NCBI GenBank assembly: GCA_039621445.1
Contig: CP154955.1
Location: 6,066,785-6,130,784 of the forward strand
Direction: 5' to 3'
DNA: 64,000 nucleotides
Origin: Euglena gracilis
Taxonomy: Eukaryota > Euglenida > Euglenophyceae > Euglenales
Shown: piece by piece, positions 24,217 to 36,200 of the stretch
Layout of the letters: each line of letters starts with the position of its first letter
Position numbering within the stretch: the stretch's first letter is position 1
Notes under the pieces: generated by a model
Databases searched by the model: none
Told to the model about the DNA's origin: nothing
Seen by the model: the letters and a program-made list of their open reading frames with translations, nothing else
Position numbers and translations under genes: made by a program

Positions 24217-27200
24217 ACACACACACACACACACACTTCCTCCGATCATTTCAGATCAGATCTCCATTTATTGACAGAATTGGGACACCGTTAGAACTGG
24301 AGCGAACCCTCCGCCTCAGTCGAGGAGGTCTGACCCTCCGAGGGGGTTGCCGAACATTCACTGGTGAACTTCACCATATTCAGGGATGGGGGTGAATTTC
24401 AGGACAAGAAGGTGCCGAAATACACCCCTTTTTTTGGTGGGCACTTCGATTCAAAAGTCTGAAGAAGTCTCAAGGGAGGGGAGAGGGTCTAGAACCCCGG
24501 TGAGTACCCAACTCATCCAAACGGCATGCTGCATCCCGTCTGCTCCGCCCTGCCCGTAGCTGGGCGGCAGAATGCCTCCGCCGCCGCCCACCATCCCCGG
24601 GGTGGCATTGGCCGTGGCGCCCACCGCCAACACCGTGTCCTCTGGGGGGAGAGGATGGGTGACGCCGGCAAGCGACAGTTCAATTCTTTTCGGCAACCGG
24701 GGGGGGGGGGGGTCCGGACCACCCACCCACCTCCTGGGGTTGGGTCCACTTTGGGGGGTCAAGTTTGGGGTCGAGAGGCTTGCGCCAAAAAAAAAACAGG
24801 GAACCTCCCCCCTCCCGGGGGTACCCACTTGGCCCGACCCCCCCCAAGGGTTGACCGACCCCCACCCCCGTTCACCAAATTTTTTGATGAAAATGTATGG
24901 GAGGGGAGCATCAACCATGGATGTGAGCCACCGGGAGGGGGGTACTTTTCTCCCAAACCAAAACCAGCCACACACCCACAACCCTCCCCTCTGGGAGTCC
25001 CATCGGCCAAAAACCCTGAAAATTTCTGGCCAACCCAACCACGGCACATCCCAGACCCCCCAGGAAGAAGTGCTCAGAGACCCAAACGAAACCACCCATC
25101 TCCAAAGCCCACCCTCCCATCTCCCCCAGCAGGGTCTCACGGGGTTTTAATGAATGTACACCCTCAATGCACGATAAAATTGCCAGCCCACACATTGCTT
25201 GGCCATATTCAAAAAAACCACACCCAATTGCAACGGATATTTACTGTTTTCATGAGACGGAAAAGCTTTAACTTTAAGAACAAACAAACTTGAGAGGAAA
25301 GACCAGGCCGGGCTTCTTTTAAAAACCCCGGGGTTGTTGTCCCATATGGAGTGCCTGTCCATGCAGGCACAGCCCCCCCCCCCTTCCCCGAGTGTCGGGT
25401 TTTGGGGTGGGTGGTTCCATATTCCTCCCCCCCCCCCGGCACCAAGGTTATTTTCAAGGGAATTTTGCCTGAACAGCTTCAGCCGGTACCCAAAACCAAC
25501 CCCAGTGGGCTGGCATGGCCGAAGGAAAATCGAACCCACTTGCGGAAGAGGTGCCATATTTTGGTCCTGCGGGGAATTTCTGAAGCCGCAGAGGATTGTG
25601 CACCCTACGGGGCCAGCCAGCCGGGGGGGGGGGGGGCAAATGCTCCCCCCCGTCTGTCCATAGCCGTGGGAGGAGGGGCGGCGCCCGAGGAATGGCTTTG
25701 AAAGCGGGGGATGGGTCACCTCGCTTCATGACGTCGTCAAAAGGGCGATCGGCCTGGGCGGACGACGACGCGTTGGTGGGATGGGTGGCGGCGGTGGCGG
25801 CGATGGCGGCGGGCGCTGTGCCCCGAATCGCTGGGTCGCCAACCCCCACCCCACCATTTCAGTGCACGGGAAACGTAACGTTTTGGACCGTAGCTTTGGA
25901 CCCTCACGGGGTGCGCACTTAACTGGGCACCAACTGGGATTGGTTCACTGCAAAATGGCTTTGGTGAGGGGTGGCACCCCACACTTATTTGGGCCCTGCC
26001 CACTTAAATCGGGTGGGGGAGGGCAACAAATGAATTCAAAAAAATGCAAAGAAAAACGCAAATTGCATGTAAAATCCTTTAGGAGCTCTCCCGACATGCA
26101 CTTTTCCACTGAAGAAGAATTTTGCATTTGATAAAAATCAGCATTTTGTTGACAAAAAAAATGCAAGAAATGACATAAAATTGACAAAATTATAGGTCTC
26201 AGGGGAAAAAGGAGGAATTTTTCTAAGTGACAAAAAAGGTATAGCAAAAATTCGAAAATTACCAGGAAAAGAACGCAAAAAAAAGGCAAAAAAAATCCCG
26301 CAAATTTTGCTGAAACCGAAAAACGCAAAAAAAAACATTTGCGCCCCCCCCCCCCCGCTTCAAATGGGGTGATTTAGCAACGGGGGGGGGGGGTCAAAAT
26401 GACCAAAAATGCCCACCCAGTCCAAAAGCTGAAATTTCTGTCCGGGGGGTGATGGGAGGGATCTATTGAACTTGAAGCCAAGGGTGGCTGGGGTGAACAG
26501 CACTCTGGAAACCCGGTGGGTGGTGTGGTTTCTTCCAGCCAAGGTTGACTGTCAGTGCCTTCGCAAGCCACTTCTGTGGGTGAGCATCGACATCTAAAAT
26601 GGCCCAAACGACCTGATAGGCTTGAGAGACCAACTACCGACCCCAGGGGTCAGGGATTATTGACTGGTTGCACAAAAAACCAAGAGATTGTGAGTTTTTT
26701 TGGGGGAAGCATTAAATGACCCCCACCCTTCGGGGGGGGGGGGGGGCTGTTATGATCGAACCGTCATGTTTCCCGGTGGGGTTGTTGCGGATGACGGGAG
26801 GGTGGTCGCAAGGCAGGGCCAGGGCAGTCCGGGCCAAGCCCTTTGCGTCCGCCACGCTGCTGGGGGTCGGGGGAACGGTGGTGTCGCGGGGCGTTGTTGT
26901 GGGAGGGTGCCACGCCGTTGGGTGGCGGATAAACCAATTCCAAACACCTCGGGGTTTATGGTGCCTCGTTGGTTTGGTGGGTTTGGTGCACTATTGCTTA
27001 AGGACCCTGGGGGGTCCACTGGCTAGTCATTTTGAGACACTGGAAAAAATGGACCAGCTAGCCCCCCTGGGGGGGGGTCTGGGTCCCTCCAACTGAAAAA
27101 AAAAATCTTTCCTCCAGCACTGCGCGCCGAGGCGGAAATGAGGGTTTGAACACATTTTTTTGTTGGCTGATTTTGTTCCCCAAAAATCCCAAAACTGGCC

Positions 27201-30200
27201 AAAATTGCACTTTGCACTGGTCACTGGAAAAAAAAACTCCACTAGCTAGCCGATCCGCTCCCAGGGGGTCCACCACGGTTTCGGCCAGCCAAATTTGGAC
27301 TAGCTGCAGTCCACCCCCCCCCAGGGCACTGCGAGCCATTGAGCATAAGACTGGTTTGGTGGGTCGGCCAAAAGGGGGGGGGGGCGGTTATAAGTCAAGG
27401 AATTGGTTCTGAAAACCTGACCCCAAAAAAGGCTAAACAATGCCCCCCAAATGCCCAATGTTGGAAAACTGGGCAAAAAATGGCAATTTTCTTTGTGGGC
27501 AGTCACATAAAAATTGCGAAAAGTCAATTTGGGGGGGGGGGTTGTGGCCAAAAAAACCGTTCCCAACCCTTTCATGTGTCCTTCACCGAATGGGGATTAT
27601 AAAATGACCCTTTGGTTGTTGGCCCAGGAGGTGGGGATACAAGTTGGGGAGATTGGCACACATCACCCCAGGGAGGGGGGGGGGGCTAGAAATGTGGGCT
27701 GGCTCGTCTGCCCCCTCCCCCGGGGTGGGGGGGGGGGCTGGACCCCGTCTGGACCTGGCCGGGCTGGGCCGAAGTCGAACCTGCAAACCACGGCTTTGAA
27801 AAAAAATGAGCATCTGACAACCCCCCTCCAAAAAAAAACACCCAAAATGCCCCCCCAAGACACCATTTTTGATATTTTTGAACACCCTTGAAAAAATTTT
27901 ACCGCTTTGCGCCGAAAATTTTTGGCTGGACCCTGCAAAAAGGGGCTGGCTAGCAGGGCTAGCAGCACCCCTCCCCGGGGGAGGGGGTGCTGCTGCGCCT
28001 GGGCTGGGCTAAAATCGGGGCTTTCCCTTTTTGTTTGGACCTTCTTTGGTCTTTTGGGGCACCACTTCCCCAACAAGAACAGAGGAGTCCCAGCATTTTT
28101 TTAGCCAATGGCGGTGGGTGTGACTGCCTGTCAGGTTTGAAGAGTTCAGCGTCGTTGTCGACATGGCCTCCTGAAACCGCGCCTGTGCAAACACATGCCA
28201 AGGGGCATTTCGAGCAGTGCTGGGGAATTCAAAGAAACAAAGTCCCACGGCAAGCAAAACCTTTCCTTGTTGTTTGATTCTGGGGAATTTGCGTGGTACT
28301 CTGAGTGGATTCCCTTATGAGACAATGATGATCAGATGCCAACAAATTGACCACCCTGCGCAAACAAATGAATAAGCATATGCCCACAAAGCACGACACT
28401 AACAATAGAATCAGGTTAGCCTATAAAAAAAAACAAAACACAACGACTTCTGTTTCTGCAAAAGCCCACTCCACCCTTGAGGTTTGATGCTGTGATCTGC
28501 CTAATGCGCAGGTGATCCGACATGGAAATGGGATCTGCTGGCGCGTGTTTAGGTAACCCATCCAGCCATCCAACACTGCTGGGGGGAAATCTCCTCTTCG
28601 CCCGAAATCGCTACCAACACATGCAGGGGATCCCAGAATGCACTATATTTTTCCAAATTTTGGTTCCAAAGCCTCTTGTACGGCGCTAACATGGTGACGC
28701 ATGGACACCAAACCCAGGAATTGCACTGCAAGCATTACGGGCCTGGGCTTTTGAAAATCGAAACAATTGTACCAAGGCACCCGCCACTTGGTCAGTGGTG
28801 ACTTTAGGGGGTCCACCCCCATTTCCTCCAAAATTACCCACAAAAAGTGTGAAAGAACTTTGATAACGCTTTAAACCGGGGTTGTTTCCCAGGAAATCGT
28901 TAATGGTTTGATTTTGTATTTGTTTCCCCTCCAAAAATTGCCTGAGCAAATCATGCAAAGATGCGGGGGTGGTGGTGGCATTCTTTCCCCCTTGCAGTTT
29001 TTGAACATTCCCCTGTAGGGGGTTATTTTCAGGCAGGGGGTCGGTCCCTGGCACTTTCATCTTAATTTTTGGACACAAGGTGGCTGGTGACCATCAAAAC
29101 TTTGGTGTGTGGGAATGTTTTCAATCTGGTGAGAAAATTCTCGAACAATTGACCGGGGGGGGGGTTGGCATACAATCCCCCAGATTGTGCAGCGGACATT
29201 GCAATGCATCCACCCCTGAAGCCACCCAGTGAGGCCACCTGGCCACAATTGTTGGTAGTTGTTTGTTGTCCTCCTGGGGTTACCCCAAGCCCCCTTTCCC
29301 ACGGATATAAATTCATTGCGTACACAACTCGTTTTTTGTTCACGTGTCCTCTTTTTATATCTTCGGATTCCAAAAGAATGCAACGTATGGCGCCTGTGGC
29401 AAAGACTGTAATCACAAGCAGCGTGAACCCCTCGGACCTGCAACCCCGCCACCTGTTGCCGAATGCCTATGCCTACGCAATGCTGCCACTGCCGACCGCC
29501 ACCGAAAGTGCCGCGCCTCCGTACCAACAGCACCGACGCGACCACAGCACCACTGCATGCTGAAGCAAATGCACGATAGCATCAGGGGTTTTCTTAAACA
29601 CCTGGGGGGGGGGTCCCACGCGCTGGCTTGAAAAAAGGTTCCGGATGAACTCCCCCTCCTGAGGGGTGGGGTTCTGGGGGGAGGGAGGCCAGCCGGCTGG
29701 CAGCTGGACCTGGCGGGTACCCAAAAACTGCCCAAAAGCTCAAATCCAGCTGGGTTGGCATTTTTCAGTCAAGGTTTGGGGGTGAAGGCCCAAAAACCAC
29801 CAAAAAAATGCCATTTTCGGCCATTTTTGACCTGCATTTCGCAAAATTTTCGGTGCTTTGCACCGAAAGAATTTCGGTCCAGCCCGGCTTTGCTGGGCTG
29901 GCCCTAACTTTATTTCAGCGGACCCCCCGAGGGTCCGCAGCCTGGCTAGGAGGTGCTGGCTGGAAAAAGGTGCTGGTTGGCTGCCCCCCCCCCCCCCCGG
30001 AGCAGGCATTTGCTTAAACACTCCGGGGGGGAGGTGGTACTGGTTAGCAAATTGGCCAGACACTGGAAAAAGTGGACTAGCTAGACCCCCCCTCCCCCCC
30101 GGGGGGGGGGGGGTCAGGGGGTCCCCCCGACTGGAAAAGAAATTTTCCTCCGGCGCTGCGCGCCGAGGTGGAAATGAGGTTTTTAATAGGTTTTTAGCTG

Positions 30201-33200
30201 ATTTTGTTCCAAAAAAAAACCCAAATATGGCCAAAAATGGGCATTTTTGGACATTTTTGCCAAAAATGGGCATTTTTGGCCATTTTTGGGGGTCCGAACA
30301 AATTTTCCGGCGCTTCGTGCCGGTCAATGGAAAAACTTTTCCCACTAGCTAGCCCTGCTAGCAGACCCCCCCTGGGGGAGTCTGCTAGAAATCCCACTAA
30401 CCAAATTTGGACTAGCTGCAGTCCAGCCCCCCCGGGGGGGGGAGGTACTGCAATCCCTTAAACAAATGCCTGCCCCGGAGGTGGGGTCCCCTCCAGCTTC
30501 TCCAGGAGACCCCTGGATGGCATGCTGCTTTGCTTAACTGTCTCATCCACTTCAAACCACTGCTTCTGCTTCTGCTTCTTGATTATAAACCACCACCACC
30601 CAGAGAGATTTTTTAAGACCGGGGGGTTTCCCGGGGAGAGTCTGGGGATCCACTTTTCGGGGTCAAAAATAGGCCAAAGAAAAAACCGGGGGAAACCCGC
30701 CTCCAGAGGGGTGCCAACTCAGTCCAATTCTCTGCCAACCCCCCCTCCATGGGGGGGGGTCCAACTTAGAAAGAAAATCCCTGCCACCACCACCACCACC
30801 ACCATCGGTGCCACTGTCAACACCAATCATCGTCATCAACGTCACCATCATCACGCATTGCGAAATATGGTCCTCCTGTCAGGTTTTGCACTGAGACACT
30901 CATCTGGGCTCCAGAGAAATCACAAAAAAAAGGAAGAAAGTTTTGAAACCAAAAGGGGGTCCAGCACCTGCATGGCACGGCGGGAAGTCGGAGATCGGCA
31001 AGAGAAGCCGGGCCGGAAAGCGAACGCTGCAAGGCGCGAAGGGAGATGGAGGGGGAGAGTGATGGGGGTATGAACAGACGTCCAAGGCAAACCGGGTGTT
31101 GAATCAGCATGCGGTCAACAATAGACGGTGTCTCACTTGTTGGTTAACAAATTAATTCGATGACGACCAGGGTTCATGGACAGCTGGTGCAATTGATAAA
31201 CCTAATATAATATAAGTAGAGGAGGAGGAGGAGGAGGAGGAGGAGGAGGAGGAGGAGGAGGAGGAGGAGGAGGAGGAGGAGGAGGAGGAGGAGGAGGAGG
31301 GGAAGAAGAAGAAGAAGAAGAAGAAGAAGAAGAAGAAGAAGAAGAAGAAGAAGAAGAAGAAGAAGAAGAAGAAGAAGAAGAAGAAGAAGAAGAAGAAGAA
31401 GAAGAAGAAGAGAACAACAATTGAAACAAAAGCAGCAGCAGCAGCAGAAACAACCCCAGAAACCCCGCCCAAAATTTTCCATATGTTGCAGATGACAGCA
31501 AAAAAAGACCAGTGCCCTCAGAAAGAGCATGCCTTGTGCAAAATCAGAACCAAAATGATGACGCAAAACTGGGCGACTGATCAAAAGGTTTGGACAATTT
31601 TCTGTGTGATGAACCCCCCACCTTCAGCTGGCCAAACCAGGGCTTATTGCTGTGAATTGTCATAAAACAATGCGGATGCAGCAAAGGCGTGTTCAAGCTG
31701 CTGTTCAAAAAGCACAAACCTCGAGAAGGGTCCATGGGGCTCTTGAGGGGGTCGGGAACCTGGGGAAGCGCAACGGCGAACACATTACAAACCATCAGCC
31801 TTCCATTTTCCAGCTAGTGATCTTCCTCTTGCCAGGCTTCTAATTAAGCCCCCCCAGGGGAGGCCCCCCTGGGGAACGATCCCAAAGAATGGGGTGTCTA
31901 AAAAAAATCCCAAAAAATCGGAGTTTTTCAAGCGCTTTGCGCCGAAGCCGTCCCTGGGCCTCCAGCCTGGGACCCCTCGCCCCGAGGAATCGTATGCATT
32001 CAAAAGAAGCCGGGTCAGCACGCAAGCAGACCTCCAGGTGGCAGGGGAGAGCACCATCGGTCTGCCCTCTCAAGGGAACTGTCCAATGTTTGGTGTGTGC
32101 GGACCATACAATTGCTTACCGACCCCCGGGGGGGGGGGTCACTCCACTTTTTTAAAAACCAGTCAGTCACTCATTTTCAAAAAACCAGCCAGTCACTACC
32201 CCCCCGGGGGGGGGGGGGGTCGGCCACTCAGAAAAACGGCCACTTTCCAGTCACTTTAGGCCATTTTAGGCCCAAAAAAATTTTCCGGCGCCGGGGTCAC
32301 TCAAGCCACTTTTGCCCACTCCTGGCCGACCCCCCGGGGGGGGGGGGGGGAGGGGCCCGGGCCAAAACCCAGTCAGTCACTTTGAAAAAACCAGTCCCCC
32401 CCCCCCCGGGGGGGGGGGGGTGGTCAGTGCTTAAGCAATTGTCTGGTGCGGACAGCCTGCCAGAGTAAACCCTCCCTTCTCAACCCCCCCCCGGGGGTTT
32501 TGAACCAAATTCTGTGGGTTGGCCGAAGGGGGGGGGGGTCATGAATGGGGGTTTAAGAGTCAAAGAATTGTTGGTGAAAATCTGACCCCAGGAAATGATC
32601 CCAACCCCCCAGCTGCCAACTGTAGGAAACTTTTCAAAAAACGGTGCTTTCTCGATGCATACAAAAATTGCGAAAAAACCATCTTGGGGTTTTGTGGTGG
32701 TGGTTGTTCCGGGGTTTTCAATGTTCTTCACCAGCGGGGCCCCAGTCCTCCGCCCACACCTCTGGCCGGCCAACGCCGCTCACGCCGAACCGGGTCGGTG
32801 CCAGCCCGTTGCCCGGGTGGGCGGCGGCCGGCGGAGTGTCCGCAGGGCTGTGCAGGAAAGCCTGCTGGGGGGGGGGGTCGCCCCAACCACCCGTTGGGGT
32901 TCGGGGGTTCCCGGCCAGCCCTGGGGGTCGGTGTAGAGCCACTCCGGCTCGTCCAGCATGTTGGGGTCCGCCTGCGGCGTGAACTGCGGGGAGGGGGGGG
33001 GGCAGGACGGTGCTCAATGTAAGCAACTTTAAAGTGAAACAACTCTGATGTCCAAGCTAATATGTTGAAAAGATGAGTAAAAAAAATGGCGAAAAGAATG
33101 ATCACGGCGGGGAGCGGGGGGATTGATTTCCAGCATTCCTGGACCAGGCTTCTTTTTAAGACCCCCGGGGGGAGGTTCCCCCCCACCCACCCAGGGTGGC

Positions 33201-36200
33201 ACGGGACCCCCCCCCCCAAAATCGGGCCCGTTAAAGGCAATTTTCAAAAAAATTTCGGCGGTTTGCGCCGAAAAGGTATACCCGGCGCCTCTGGCGCGGG
33301 ACCCCCGGGGGGGGGGGGTCCAGCCCGGACCCACCCACCCACCCCCCTCCCCCCGGGGGGGGGGTCTTCTGACTTAAAAAGAAGCCTGTCCTGGACCAAC
33401 GCTAAACCTCAATAACCCGGAGGTCACGTGAACGTTCCAGAACATGCCTGCAGGGTCATGTCAAGCAATTCTCCTTGCATGACTCGTCCAACAAACCCGG
33501 GGGGTCCGTCGCACAACTTCTCCTCCTGTGCAAACGTGCCACAGGGAGGGCTGTTGCAGCAAGCAGTAGGGGGAGACCTCGGCGACCAGGGCCCGGAGGT
33601 CGTAGAAGCAGTGGAGGAGGTAGGAGGCGAAGCAGCGGAAGAGGGACAGGGCAGTCGCGTGCAAGCACCTCCAGACACTTGGTATGTTGGCGTTGTCCGT
33701 TGACATTTGTCGAGGTTTGCTGGGATTTGTCGGCATTTGTCGGGATTTGTCGGGATTTGTCGCTGGAGGAACTTGATCTCGTGGGCGGTCAGCCCCTCGT
33801 GGAGAGACACGTACTGCTCGAAAGAGCCCACGTTGTTGCCGTACCTGCGTGCAGCCAAACGGCCAAGTTGAAGATTGGACGTTTTGAGGCTGCTGTGACT
33901 CAAGAATCAGTTTGAAACCTTGAAAGGTGGGAGAGATGTGGTGTCCATTCTCATAATGGAAGTTGTGGGTCAGCACAGCACTCAAGGAGTGACGGCAGCA
34001 CTCAAGTAGCAACAAGGCTTTTTTTCAAAAGGTGTGTGATGAAAGGGTTTTGGGGTGAACAAAAACAGCCATTTTCAAAGGAAAACCGACTGGGTCGTCC
34101 AGGGCTGGGACCCAAAACCAGCCGTGGGTGCCTGGTCTGGACAGGAACCCCATAGCACCCCCGTTTCTGGCTTTTAAGCTGATTTTTTGCCCTAATTTAG
34201 GACAACCGCACAGAACCTACCCTGATCTCTATTGCCAAACCAACTTTCCACAGAAAAGCATGCATGGGGAACTCCCGCCATTTCATGAACCAAATAAACA
34301 CTGAAACACACCGGGACCATGACGAACCAAGCCCCCACTTCCCTGTGTCTGTCCTCCCTGGAAAGTTCTTCAACAAACTTCAAAAAAGTCTTGCCCCACT
34401 CCTTTAACAGCATCTTCGTTCCTATTTTGATTTGTTGCAATTGGAAATTACTTCAAATCCCTGTTGTTAAGCTAAATATAAGATAACATAACATAAGATA
34501 CAATAAATATACAAATAAGATGAGGTAAAAATGCTTCCACACATGTATCTTTGTATCAGTACTTCCCCCGACAAACATAAACACTCAAATCAGAAATAAT
34601 ATCTGAATGTTGTGTCACAAGAAATGTGCCATGTTCGCTCTTGCAACAACAAGCTGAAGCAAAGACGAGGGCAAGGGCCATATGAGCACACTTGCTTTCA
34701 AAAATGCCTGCAGGGTCAAACGCCACGTCCAAAAGAGAAGCGTGAAAGGAGCAGGAGACGACCTGGAGGAGAAGAGTGATGGAAGGATCGCGGGTGTGAT
34801 CGCGCAAAAGCACGAACAAAAAGGCCGGGAATCGGTGCACACCACCTAACATTCGGCAGTCCCCCCAAAAAGTGTTGACACAGAAAAAAAGCCTCGCAAA
34901 TGAGAAGTCATCTCAAAAGAAAAATGTGATCTGGAAATCCAATATCTTTGACTGATCGATCTCAGACAGCACCGAGGAGATTCAAAAAAATACCCCTACG
35001 AGGAAACTCAAAAAAATTCCTAGTCGACTCCTTCAACAACATCTTCCTTCCTGGTTTGCTTCATTCCACACTGCAACTTATTCTATTCCTGTTGTTCAGT
35101 TCAATAAAGTTCAAAGTGTTTCTACAGCCAAGCCTTCTCAAACAGCAACCCCGGAAAAGCGGAAACGCAATGGGGGCCGGCCAGCACACCCCGAAGTACC
35201 ACTCGTTGAACGCCACGGGGATGTACGCGTTCAGCCCCGCGCCGCAGCCGTGCAGCGGGATGACCCGGGACTCCAGGAGCGGCATCCGGCTGCGGGCCAG
35301 CTGGTGCTCGGCGCCTGAGCCCTCCATGTTCTCCCTGTCGGGCGAACACGTGCCACCGATACCTGTCATCGATGGCAGCCGCCACCAGCGGCAATTGGGG
35401 CCAACAGTGGCAGAAATCCAGCATCTTGCATGCATCAGGCGGGCAATTGGCAGAACCAGGACCTCTTGCTTTGCCTCTCAGATTTAAAACTTAATTGAAA
35501 TTTTGGCATTTTAGCAAATTTAGCAAAAGTGGCGGAACTGATTTTTGCAAAGAAAAAATAGTCCGGGAATGTGCCAGAGGCGGTCAGCAAACGTGACACC
35601 AGTGGCGTGGGTCTGCGCCACGCCATACACAGACGTGGCACAGACCCACGTGCCTGCCTGTGTCACATTTGTGTCACAGACAGGCACAGACACCTGTCTG
35701 TCTGTGCCTGTCTGACACAGGCACAGACCGTGCCTGTGTCGGAGTTCTCAATACCACAGGCCCCCAAAAAAATATGCTGCACAAAATGCTGGAATTTTGA
35801 GGAAAAGGATGTGATATGGTGAACCAATGGCTTTTGTGGTGTTTTGGGGTTCTGTTTTGAGGTTTTCACTGGGACGATCTCTAATCCCTCTTCACGGGGA
35901 CCTTCAACAGGCTGGGCAGTGCTGGACAATGAAACAAACTGTCGGTTTTGAGACATTTTTTTGGTGTCTGAAAAGCCTTTCATAAAGATGAATGAGCCAA
36001 ATTAAATAACCCCCCCCACAGACCTTGCAAAAAAAAAGAAAAGGGTGAAACATTCATAAAATTGCCATTGGACTTACTGACGTCAGTTATTTTGGGAATA
36101 AATTTTTTCTTGGACAGAAATGACCCCTTGAGTCGGGTACCTTTTCGGAGTTTTTTTTCCGTAGCCATGGACAGCAGGGCACACAATCGCAACCCGATTC

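Larger units (their letters stand above)
19474..33818. repeat. Segmental duplication, copy 2 (collinear with the gene)
   Basis: Partner of bases 1-13463. Exons in this copy join in phase to the single-copy exons at 18261-18402, so this is the copy that belongs to the gene. It carries three small transposons (30003-30472, 32105-32445, 33145-33388) that copy 1 lacks, and lacks the long A-rich run found at 8848-8957. Beyond 33818 its sequence runs on into the gene, while copy 1 stops at the gap. The left limit may be somewhat before 19474, since window position 1 hides the partner. Confidence 0.9.

Noticed and set aside
32763-32983. GYF domain from the WLYTDPQG sequence
   Set aside because: Only eight residues resemble it and the rest of the domain is missing.
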